This document shows, piece after piece, positions 1 to 5,012 of a stretch of 5,012 nucleotides of DNA (position 1 is its first letter; every line of letters begins with the position of its first letter). The notes beneath the pieces were generated by a model. It was not told the DNA's origin. It ran no database searches and was given only the letters and a program-made list of their open reading frames with translations. Source of the stretch: Myxococcales bacterium UBA1238 (GTDB lineage: Bacteria; Myxococcota_A; Bradymonadia; UBA7976; UBA1532). The translations under genes were made by a program, and so were the position numbers. The stretch spans positions 131,198-136,209 of the forward strand of contig DBWM01000043.1 of the NCBI GenBank assembly GCA_002309015.1. The letters are read 5' to 3'.

Positions 1-646
1 GGCTGCCGCCGGTGGATTGGATGTCGGGGCGGGAGATGTAATAGAAACGCTGCTCCGAAAGATCGAGGGTGGGCAGCTCGCTGGCGTCGCCGTTTAAGGC
101 CGCATATTCGATGGTGCCGATGCCCGCGAAAGCCGCGCAGGTGCCGCGGGAACCCTGATCCCGGACGGGAATCTTGTTGGCGTTTGGAATGTAATATTCG
201 TCACCCTTGAGCGTGCTGAGATCGACCGTATAAGCGTTGTCAGCGCCCTTGTAGACGCGCTTTTGGGCTTGCTCTTTTTTGAAGAGCTCGTCGTTCAGAA
301 GGCCGTATTTGTTTACATCGATGGCTTTGCGGGCGTGAATGACGCTGCGCTTCAAATCGATGGCTTCGTCGCTCTCTTCGACGGCCTTTTTGCGCATCTT
401 CCTGCCGCTTACGGGGCTGGATGCGCCGATTTCGTCGTCGATGATCTGGTTGACGGCTTCAAGATCGGTCGTCGGGGCCGCTTGGTAATTTTGACGCAAA
501 TGGGCGAATGCGTCTTCGTCGCTCAGTTTTTTAGCACCGCCACTGGTGAGGCCCAGCGCGCCGATGATATCGTCGCAGCCCAGCAAACCACCGCAAGCGA
601 GGCAAGCCACCAAAAAGCAAGAGGTAGAAAAAGATAAGCGCTTCAT
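1..646 (-). CDS. Papain-family (C1) cysteine peptidase lipoprotein, 3' end outside window
   Basis: Reading the minus strand from the ATG at 646 gives 215 codons without a stop up to the window edge. The first 24 residues form a lipoprotein signal: basic MKR, a hydrophobic stretch, and the lipobox L21-L22-G23-C24, followed by Asp-Asp. Export and lipid anchoring are therefore likely. Residues 25 to about 150 look like a charged pro-region with a basic GRKMRKK patch at 81-87; no known propeptide motif was recognised. Residues 161-174 read PVRDQGSRGTCAAF, the papain active-site block. Q164 is the oxyanion-hole Gln and C170 the nucleophile, with the same six-residue offset as papain Q19/C25. The papain disulfide Cys22 is Arg here and Trp26 is Ala, which I recall in many bacterial members. 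The LSEQ motif follows at 196-199, and TGGS at 212-215 resembles the glycine pair after it. The catalytic His and Asn would lie beyond the edge, so activity cannot be judged. The family call is firm; the substrate is unknown. Confidence 0.88.
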   Translation of the reverse strand, partial: MKRLSFSTSCFLVACLACGGLLGCDDIIGALGLTSGGAKKLSDEDAFAHLRQNYQAAPTTDLEAVNQIIDDEIGASSPVSGRKMRKKAVEESDEAIDLKRSVIHARKAIDVNKYGLLNDELFKKEQAQKRVYKGADNAYTVDLSTLKGDEYYIPNANKIPVRDQGSRGTCAAFAGIGTIEYAALNGDASELPTLDLSEQRFYYISRPDIQSTGGS

Positions 647-751
647 GTGTAGGCTCCTGTTTTGAATGACGAACCAGCTTAACAGACTTTAGAAGCGGTT
701 TAAAATTCAACAGTATTTTGGGCGGATTTTTGCATGGTGAGGCCGATGGCG
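647..751 (-). other. Intergenic spacer between membrane protein and peptidase genes
   Basis: These 105 bases separate two genes on the same strand. No strong GC-rich hairpin with a T-run is visible, so read-through from the upstream membrane protein gene is possible. A TTGAAT is present on the minus strand but has no convincing -10 box at 16-18 bases, so no promoter is called. Whether the two genes share a transcript is open. Confidence 0.5.
654..658 (-). promoter_or_regulatory. Ribosome binding site of the peptidase gene
   Basis: The minus strand reads AGGAG seven bases before the ATG at 646. This fixes the start that gives a clean lipoprotein signal peptide. It also argues against longer frames running through this point. 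Confidence 0.75.
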
Positions 752-2722
752 TCAGGGCGCGCAATTGGGGCCCTCGTGGGTTTCGTGGTGACCGTGGCCG
801 ACCATGGGGCATTCGGTCTGCCGTCCGGTCAGATGCAGCTTCGCAAGCCAGGGGCGGAGGCCTCCGTGACCGATGGACCAGAGAGCAAAAAGCACGATCA
901 ATCCTGAAGATACGGCAGAAATGACGTCCCAGGCGCCCATGAACCCTTCGATGCCGGTGCCGTGATGGATGTGGTGCAGTACGTAAAGGCTGCCCGCAAG
1001 TGAGAAATAGGGCGGAATGAAGCCCAGGAGGCCCATCAGTGCGTTCTCGTTGGTGACGTCCCAACTCGTTGAATTGAAAAATGAAATCGCGTTGACCGCG
1101 AGGGCTGCGCCGAGGCCCAGGGCGAAAACGATGGCGGTTCGGGCGGGCGATTCGCGAAGGGTGGGCCAGGGGCCGATGATGCAGAGCGCGAGGACGCCTC
1201 CGGGGCCAAAACCCAGAGCCCAGCAGGCAAATGCGAGCAGGGTGGCGATGATGGGATCGATCCTTGCGGGCAGGGCGATGAGGGCGAGCAGGACGAGAGC
1301 CCAGGCGCTTTGGGGAACGGCTGCGACGTGCCAGGGGAGCCGGGCGTTTTCCAATGTGCTGATCCCGCAGTGGAAATCGTTGGGCGCGCAGGCGGTGAAG
1401 GTGAATTCGGGTTTAAAGAGGGAGAGGCAGACAAAGCAGATCAGAAGTCCGAGCACAAAGAGGGCGATGCAATGCTCGGACTGTTGCAAAAAATGCTTAA
1501 GAAATCGCGGGTTTTCCTCGTGCGAATGGGAAAGCGCGGTGGCGTCGCGATGCGGATTTGCAAATTGCAGAATGCCCGCGGTGAGGGTGACGAGGAGGAA
1601 CCGGCTGATGGTCCAGAAGGGGCCGAGCAGCAGGAGTGAGAGCACAAAGGCCTCTAACCCAAGGCTTTCGCGGGCCTGCTTAAAAAAAGGCGATCCGCCC
1701 GATTCGTGGTCGCAGGCCGTGGGCGCCAGGCCCGCAAAAAATTTGCGATCAAAGAAGCCGAGCGAGGGGCGTAAAACCGCGCTGACGATGAGCGCAAACA
1801 GGATGCCGGGCGCAACGCTCTGAAGGATGAGGCTGCAAAGATAGAGGGCGTAATGGGTTTCGGGATGAAAGGCGGGCGGATTGGCGGCAAAGTCGAAGAG
1901 CTCGGCGGAGCGATGCTGAAAGATGGAGGAGAGAAATGCGCTCAGGCCGTTTTCGCCGTGAAAGATCTCGTGAAGGGCTTCGAAGTTGAGAAAGATGAGC
2001 GGCAAAAGGCCCAGAAAAGCGCCCAGGCCCGAGCTTAACCCCGCAAAGCGACTCTGTTTTGTAGGCAGCGCCGCTTCGTGACCGAACACCACATGCAGCA
2101 GGGCGCCGGCGACGAATGCCTCAAAAATCCCCTGCCAGCTTTCGCTCAGATGTTCGAGCACGTGAACGCCAAAAAAATAGCCGATGACTGTACTTACAGC
2201 GATTAACAGGGCGCAGCAGAGCGGCTTTTTGATGCTGCTTTGCTCGTCGCTGGCCGAAAAGATCGATGAGACCACGAAGCCTACGGGGATGCGGTGGAGA
2301 AGGACGGCCCAGGCGAGGATCGATCCGTGGGCGTGATGGGCGTGGTGGGCATGTTCGCCGCCGGGCATGCTTAAAGCGGCACCGTCGAGCATGGCGTGAA
2401 AGGCGACGCCGAGGATGACCGCTCCGATTAAAAGGGGAGAAAGGTGATGGGTATGCTGGTGATGCGGGTCATGCCCGTGGGTATGCGCGGGGCCAAAACG
2501 CTCGAAAATCCAGGGTAATGCGAGACCGAGGCCTGCGGCCGCGATGCCCCAGAGACCGCCGTCTTCAATGCCGTGGGGGAGGAGATGTCCAAAAACGAGA
2601 CCGCCTACGCTGACCAGTACAAAACCGTCGATGGCGCTGAGCAAAGAGGCCTTTCCTTTGGCCAGAGGAAAGCAGAGCACGCCCACAAAAATCGCCAGTA
2701 AACTTAAACAAAGTAAAAACAT
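752..2722 (-). CDS. Large membrane protein: ZIP-like metal transporter domain joined to ArsP/DUF318-like permease domain
   Basis: This is a 656-residue polytopic protein with about 15-16 hydrophobic segments. The first ~250 residues follow the ZIP layout. TM1 is 1-20. TM2 is 29-50 and ends in GHLLPH, like the ZIP H-LLPE motif. TM3 is 56-74, followed by a His-rich loop at 80-93. TM4 contains H109-x3-D113-G, like the ZIP HNxxDG motif. TM5 contains HRIPVG at 143-148, like HxIPEG but with Val for the metal-binding Glu. TM7 has FVAGALLHVVFGH at 203-215. A second His-rich segment lies at 124-132 between TM4 and TM5. From about 290 the pattern changes: segments at 290-316, 354-386, 415-436, 467-517, 527-548, 560-582 and 595-617. 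GFGPGGVLALCIIGPW (504-519) resembles the GxSPGxALAFLxxGP motif of ArsP/DUF318 and SO_0444-type exporters. LGLEAFVLSLLLLGP (354-368) may be the matching part of the first repeat. The PLCSCG motif of those families is not evident. The tail (643-649) is again His-rich. An inner-membrane role in divalent metal (Zn, Cu, Ni) handling is likely; direction and ion are unknown. The ZIP call is fairly secure, the permease call moderate. Confidence 0.72.
   Translation of the reverse strand: MFLLCLSLLAIFVGVLCFPLAKGKASLLSAIDGFVLVSVGGLVFGHLLPHGIEDGGLWGIAAAGLGLALPWIFERFGPAHTHGHDPHHQHTHHLSPLLIGAVILGVAFHAMLDGAALSMPGGEHAHHAHHAHGSILAWAVLLHRIPVGFVVSSIFSASDEQSSIKKPLCCALLIAVSTVIGYFFGVHVLEHLSESWQGIFEAFVAGALLHVVFGHEAALPTKQSRFAGLSSGLGAFLGLLPLIFLNFEALHEIFHGENGLSAFLSSIFQHRSAELFDFAANPPAFHPETHYALYLCSLILQSVAPGILFALIVSAVLRPSLGFFDRKFFAGLAPTACDHESGGSPFFKQARESLGLEAFVLSLLLLGPFWTISRFLLVTLTAGILQFANPHRDATALSHSHEENPRFLKHFLQQSEHCIALFVLGLLICFVCLSLFKPEFTFTACAPNDFHCGISTLENARLPWHVAAVPQSAWALVLLALIALPARIDPIIATLLAFACWALGFGPGGVLALCIIGPWPTLRESPARTAIVFALGLGAALAVNAISFFNSTSWDVTNENALMGLLGFIPPYFSLAGSLYVLHHIHHGTGIEGFMGAWDVISAVSSGLIVLFALWSIGHGGLRPWLAKLHLTGRQTECPMVGHGHHETHEGPNCAP
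2324..2353 (-). repeat. Histidine-rich coding stretch, ZIP TM4-TM5 loop
   Basis: This stretch encodes residues 124-133, mostly His-Ala/His-His units, in a short loop directly before TM5. A related His-rich loop is encoded at 2441-2485 (residues 80-94). Such loops are common metal-binding elements in ZIP and CDF transporters. Here they are coding low-complexity sequence, not a DNA repeat with its own function. Confidence 0.7.
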
Positions 2723-2726
2723 GGGG

Positions 2727-2732
2727 CCTCCT
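2727..2732 (-). promoter_or_regulatory. Ribosome binding site of the ZIP-permease gene
   Basis: The minus strand has AGGAGG, a full Shine-Dalgarno core, four bases before the ATG at 2722. The spacing is a little short but supports this start, which places a hydrophobic TM1 right at the N-terminus as in ZIP proteins. Confidence 0.7.
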
Positions 2733-2772
2733 GAGAGAAAAAAGGGAGCTTTTTAGTCCTTTGGATGTTGGA

Positions 2773-2801
2773 TTGCCAGAGTTGTCTGTTGCGGTTATCC
2801 T
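2773..2801 (+). promoter_or_regulatory. Sigma70-like promoter of the BI-1-clpS-clpA operon
   Basis: TTGCCA at 2773-2778 and TATCCT at 2796-2801 are separated by 17 bases, the optimal spacing. Each box matches the consensus at four of six positions, including TTG in the -35 box and TAT plus the final T in the -10 box. Initiation would fall near 2808, leaving a leader of about 40 bases before the ATG at 2848. The call is by eye only. Confidence 0.55.
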
Positions 2802-2833
2802 AACGGGCTTTATGGTGAATTCATTTGTAGTTT

Positions 2834-2840
2834 AAAGGAG
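2834..2840 (+). promoter_or_regulatory. Ribosome binding site of the BI-1 family gene
   Basis: AAAGGAG ends seven bases before the ATG at 2848, ideal spacing, and decides this start. Confidence 0.8.
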
Positions 2841-2847
2841 ATTTTCG

Positions 2848-3555
2848 ATGTCTGAAGAACGCTGGGTTGCGGCAGGCGTGCCCGTTTGTGAAGCGCCGTC
2901 GGCGGAGCGCATGGCGTTTTTGCAAAAGGTCTATTTTCACCTCGCGGTGGCGGTGGTCGGTTTTGTGGCGGTGAGCGGGATCCTGATGCAGATCGGCGTG
3001 CCGGAGCTTTTGCTCTCGTTCATGTCGCGGGGCCGGTTCATGTGGCTGATCTTTGTACTGGTGTTTTCGGGCATCGGATCGGCGGCGCGAAACCTGGCGC
3101 GAAGTCAGGCGGGACCTGCAATCCAATATGCGGGGCTCGGGCTCTACGTGTTGTTCGAGGCGGTCCTGATGTCGCCTCTCCTTTGTATTGCAGCGGCTTA
3201 CAATAAAGTCGCGTTGATTTCGGCGGGCGTGATCACCCTGACCATGTTTGTGGGGCTGACGGGGATCGTCATGTTCCTGAAGCGCGATTTTTCGTTTTTG
3301 GCGAACGTGCTCTCGATGGCCAGCATGGGCGCATTGGGGCTGATCATTTGCTCGCTCATTTTTGGCTTTGATTTGGGGATGTTCTTCGCCTTTTTCATGG
3401 TGCTCGTCGCTGGGGGGTACATCCTTTATAACACGTCACAGATCTTTCAGAATTACCCGTCAGATGCCTATGTTGCGGCTTCACTGGAGCTTTTTGCCTC
3501 TCTGGCGTTGCTTTTCTGGTATGTGTTACGGCTTGTGATGAACAGGCGGCGGTAA
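2848..3555 (+). CDS. Bax inhibitor-1/YccA (TMBIM) family membrane protein
   Basis: The 235-residue protein has seven hydrophobic segments, at about 28-47, 63-83, 91-112, 121-143, 150-172, 176-194 and 207-229, as in the BI-1/YccA/YetJ family. Its length is near that of E. coli YccA (about 220). Family landmarks are the FLQKVYFHLA start of TM1, the FLKRDFSFL loop (143-151), YILYNTSQI (191-199), and the last helix ASLELFASLALLF ending in VLRL. Bacterial members studied include YetJ, a pH-gated calcium leak channel, and YccA, a substrate and modulator of the FtsH protease. The two conserved aspartates of that family appear replaced here, by N195 (in YNT instead of YDT) and S218 (in LFAS instead of LYLD), so proton-gated leak as in YetJ is doubtful. 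It heads an operon with clpS and clpA, ending five bases before clpS. A role in inner-membrane proteostasis is inferred from context. The family assignment is firm; the exact function is not. Confidence 0.9.
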   Translation: MSEERWVAAGVPVCEAPSAERMAFLQKVYFHLAVAVVGFVAVSGILMQIGVPELLLSFMSRGRFMWLIFVLVFSGIGSAARNLARSQAGPAIQYAGLGLYVLFEAVLMSPLLCIAAAYNKVALISAGVITLTMFVGLTGIVMFLKRDFSFLANVLSMASMGALGLIICSLIFGFDLGMFFAFFMVLVAGGYILYNTSQIFQNYPSDAYVAASLELFASLALLFWYVLRLVMNRRR

Positions 3556-3560
3556 AAGTT

Positions 3561-3911
3561 ATGGCAAATCCCTCAGATGCGGATCATTCGGGCGATTTTC
3601 AGAGAGGCGTTGCGGTCAAGAGTCGCCCAAAAGTGGCGCGCCCTCCGATGTTTCGCGTGATCTTTTACAACGACGATTACACCACATGTGAGTTTGTCGT
3701 CTTTGTTTTAAGGCGTTATTTTTATAAATCTGAGCCCGAGGCAGAGCAGCTGATGCGCTCGATTCATCGCTCGGGCTCGGGCGTTGCGGGGGTTTATCCG
3801 CGCGATGTGGCGGAGACCAAAAAGCGGCAGGTGGAGCAGTTGGCGCGCAGTGAAGGTATGCCGCTTCGGCTCTCGATCGAGCCCGATTCCGTAGGATCAG
3901 AAGGTGATTAA
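3561..3911 (+). CDS. clpS: ClpS, N-end rule adaptor for ClpAP
   Basis: The protein has 116 residues, close to E. coli ClpS (106). ClpS binds proteins with destabilising N-terminal residues and delivers them to the N-domain of ClpA for degradation by ClpAP in the cytoplasm. The unstructured N-tail (1-28), needed in E. coli to regulate ClpA, is present. The core starts at RPPMFRVIFYNDDYT: N37, D38 and D39 match the E. coli N34-D35-D36 pocket that grips the N-degron amino group, and T41 matches T38. H69 in SIHRSGSG matches pocket residue H66. GVYPRDVAETKKRQVEQLAR (77-96) is the typical GVYtReiAETK segment. E. coli gate residue M40 is Cys43 here and P39 is Thr42. The start lies five bases after the BI-1 stop with no clear Shine-Dalgarno sequence (only GGCGG upstream), so translation probably depends on coupling. 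clpA follows without a gap. Confidence 0.96.
   Translation: MANPSDADHSGDFQRGVAVKSRPKVARPPMFRVIFYNDDYTTCEFVVFVLRRYFYKSEPEAEQLMRSIHRSGSGVAGVYPRDVAETKKRQVEQLARSEGMPLRLSIEPDSVGSEGD
3901..3906 (+). promoter_or_regulatory. Ribosome binding site of clpA, inside clpS
   Basis: AAGGTG lies within the last codons of clpS, five bases before the clpA ATG at 3912. The clpS stop TAA directly abuts that ATG, which favours termination-reinitiation coupling and a fixed adaptor-to-unfoldase ratio. Confidence 0.6.
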
Positions 3912-5012
3912 ATGTCGGGATTACCTCGATTAACAGAGGACTTGGAGAATGCCATCCGCACTGCATTCCATTATGCCAATCAAAAGAGGCATGAATGGGT
4001 CAGCACGGAGCATTTCTTTTGGGCTTTGCTTCACGATCCGCTGACGGCGCGGGCGGTCCAGCGCTGCGGGGGCGATCTGGAGCAGTTAAAGAGCAGCGCG
4101 GATGCCTTTGTGGAAGCGCATTCTGAGGCTTTGCCCGAAGGGTTCGAACTGCGAACGGGCCTGACCGTTGGTGTAGAAAAGGTGATTAAATCCGCGCTGT
4201 TACACGCTCAATCCTCGGAGAGGGACAGCGCGAATTGCTTAAATGTATTGATCGCTTTTTATGAGCTTGAAGACAACTACAGCGTGTATTTATTGCTCTC
4301 TCAGGGCATCAACGAGATCGATCTGAAGACCTATTGCTCGGAGGTGGACGACAGCGAGCAGGGGCAGAGGCGTTCGAAGTCGAATTCCGGGAATCGCGCG
4401 GATTTTGAGTCCTCAGGCGATGAGGACGAGGATGAGGATGAAGACGAGGGGACAAAGAAGAAGGGAAATCGAAATTTCCTTTCTGAATTCACTACTTGCC
4501 TTACAGAAGAGGCGGCTGCGGGGCGGCTCGATCCGATGATTGGGCGCCAGTCGGAGCTGACCCGAACCGTCCATGTGCTCTGCAGAAGGCGCAAAAACAA
4601 TCCCGTGTTTGTGGGCGAAGCGGGGGTGGGCAAAACCGCCATGGCCGAAGGCCTTGCGCTCGCGGTACAGGAAGGTCGCGTTCCGGAACCCCTGAAAGAT
4701 GCACAGATTTTCTCGCTCGACATGGGCAGCCTTCTGGCGGGGACCAAATACCGGGGTGACTTTGAAAAGCGCCTAAAAGGGGTGCTGAAAGAGATTCAAA
4801 AGATCCCGCACGCGATTTTGTTTATTGACGAGATTCACAACATTTTGGGCGCAGGTTCGACCAGCGGCGAGAGCATGGATGCGGCGGCGATGTTAAAACC
4901 GCTGCTTTCTCGGGGCGTTCTGCGATGCATGGGCGCCACCACATGGGACGAATATAACCGCGTCTTCAACAAAGACCGGGCCATGGCGCGGCGGTTCCAG
5001 AAGATCGATCTG
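3912..5012 (+). CDS. clpA: ClpA, AAA+ unfoldase of the ClpAP protease, 3' end outside window
   Basis: 367 codons are present, of an expected ~750-800. ClpA hexamers unfold substrates with ATP and thread them into ClpP; ClpS docks on the N-domain. Residues 1-142 are the double Clp-N domain (LENAIRTAFHYA, then STEHFFWALL). A linker at 143-188 includes a run of ten alternating Asp/Glu residues (170-179) followed by TKKK. The first AAA+ module D1 begins near 189 with NFLSEFTTCL, and GRLDPMIGR (204-212) precedes it as in E. coli. Walker A is GEAGVGKT (235-242, K241). The pore loop is GTKYRGDFE (277-285, Tyr280). Walker B is ILFIDE (302-307). Sensor 1 lies in GATTWDEY (341-348), and the arginine-finger region is ARRFQKIDL (359-367), where the window ends. 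All visible catalytic residues are intact. D2 and the IGL loop for ClpP docking are beyond the edge. It is distinguished from ClpB and ClpC by the clpS neighbour, the CRRRKNNP segment, and the absence of a coiled coil after visible D1, although the latter region is cut off. Confidence 0.95.
   Translation, partial: MSGLPRLTEDLENAIRTAFHYANQKRHEWVSTEHFFWALLHDPLTARAVQRCGGDLEQLKSSADAFVEAHSEALPEGFELRTGLTVGVEKVIKSALLHAQSSERDSANCLNVLIAFYELEDNYSVYLLLSQGINEIDLKTYCSEVDDSEQGQRRSKSNSGNRADFESSGDEDEDEDEDEGTKKKGNRNFLSEFTTCLTEEAAAGRLDPMIGRQSELTRTVHVLCRRRKNNPVFVGEAGVGKTAMAEGLALAVQEGRVPEPLKDAQIFSLDMGSLLAGTKYRGDFEKRLKGVLKEIQKIPHAILFIDEIHNILGAGSTSGESMDAAAMLKPLLSRGVLRCMGATTWDEYNRVFNKDRAMARRFQKIDL
4419..4448 (+). 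repeat. GAN/GAR low-complexity run coding the acidic ClpA linker
   Basis: Ten consecutive codons are all Asp or Glu, alternating DE, made of GAT, GAC, GAG and GAA in mixed order. The six-base period is imperfect. It lies between the N-domain and D1 of ClpA. The mixed codons suggest it is kept as protein sequence rather than being a fresh slippage product. Confidence 0.8.

Larger units (their letters stand above)
2723..2847. other. Divergent intergenic region between ZIP-permease and BI-1 genes
   Basis: The 125 bases hold the leaders of two divergent genes. The plus-strand promoter and both ribosome binding sites are listed separately. For the minus strand the best candidate is TTTAAA (2831-2836) and CATAAA (2809-2814) with a 16-base spacer, four of six matches each, which is weak. 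If real, it would overlap the plus-strand promoter region and make the two transcripts compete. No clear operator palindrome such as a Zur or Fur box was recognised. Confidence 0.55.

Noticed and set aside
263..637. Open frame of 124 codons on the plus strand
   Set aside because: It is antisense to the peptidase gene, whose lipobox and active-site block are clear; no ribosome binding site was seen.
531..1064. Open frame of 177 codons on the minus strand spanning the end of the ZIP-permease gene and the peptidase start
   Set aside because: It is Arg/Pro/His-rich with no domain, overlaps two well-supported genes in another frame, and crosses the peptidase ribosome binding site.
1017..1823. Open frame of 268 codons on the plus strand
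   Set aside because: It is antisense to the ZIP-permease gene, has a basic, Arg/Ser/Ala-rich composition typical of a shadow frame in GC-rich DNA, and no motif was seen.
2441..2485. GGTGATG/GGGTATG-like tandem units, considered as a DNA repeat or binding-site array
   Set aside because: The pattern is fully explained by His codons (CAT, CAC) read on the minus strand within the transporter gene.
2739..2754. Inverted repeat AAAAAG-GGAG-CTTTTT, considered as a terminator
   Set aside because: The stem has only one G-C pair and it sits in the leader of the minus-strand gene, where a terminator would not be expected.
3616..3966. Open frame of 116 codons on the minus strand
   Set aside because: It is antisense to clpS and the start of clpA, both certain from family motifs.
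4331..4747. Open frames on both strands within clpA, one with a long Ser run
   Set aside because: The Ser run is the antisense reading of the acidic linker codons; clpA is intact in its own frame with Walker A and B.

Overview
The window reads as chromosomal DNA of a Gram-negative, proteobacteria-like organism of moderately high GC (mid-fifties percent by eye). A ClpS-ClpA pair next to a lipoprotein with a signal-peptidase II lipobox and a papain-type domain would suit Bdellovibrionota, Myxococcota, Bradymonadota or a related former-Deltaproteobacteria lineage. This placement is inference from gene content only.

Left half, minus strand. A 656-residue membrane protein (752-2722) is followed about 100 bases downstream by the start of a papain-family (C1) lipoprotein peptidase (start 646, cut by the left window edge). 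The membrane protein looks composite. Its N-terminal half has the landmarks of a ZIP metal transporter. Its C-terminal half resembles the two-repeat permease family of ArsP/DUF318 and the SO_0444-type Cu/Zn exporters. It also carries three histidine-rich segments.

Right half, plus strand. A divergent intergenic region of 125 bases holds a good sigma70-like promoter for a compact operon: a Bax-inhibitor-1/YccA family membrane protein (2848-3555), clpS (3561-3911) and clpA (3912 to the right edge, incomplete). The gaps are 5 and 0 bases, so the three genes are probably co-transcribed and translationally coupled. ClpS hands N-degron substrates to ClpA, which unfolds them for ClpP. The BI-1-like protein may tie membrane protein quality control to this system, by analogy with E. 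coli YccA and FtsH.

No RNA gene, mobile element, CRISPR array or long repeat was seen. No entirely new system is evident. The points worth checking are the ZIP-permease fusion, the loss of both conserved aspartates in the BI-1 homologue, the altered gate residue of ClpS, the polyacidic linker of ClpA, and the BI-1-clpS-clpA linkage.
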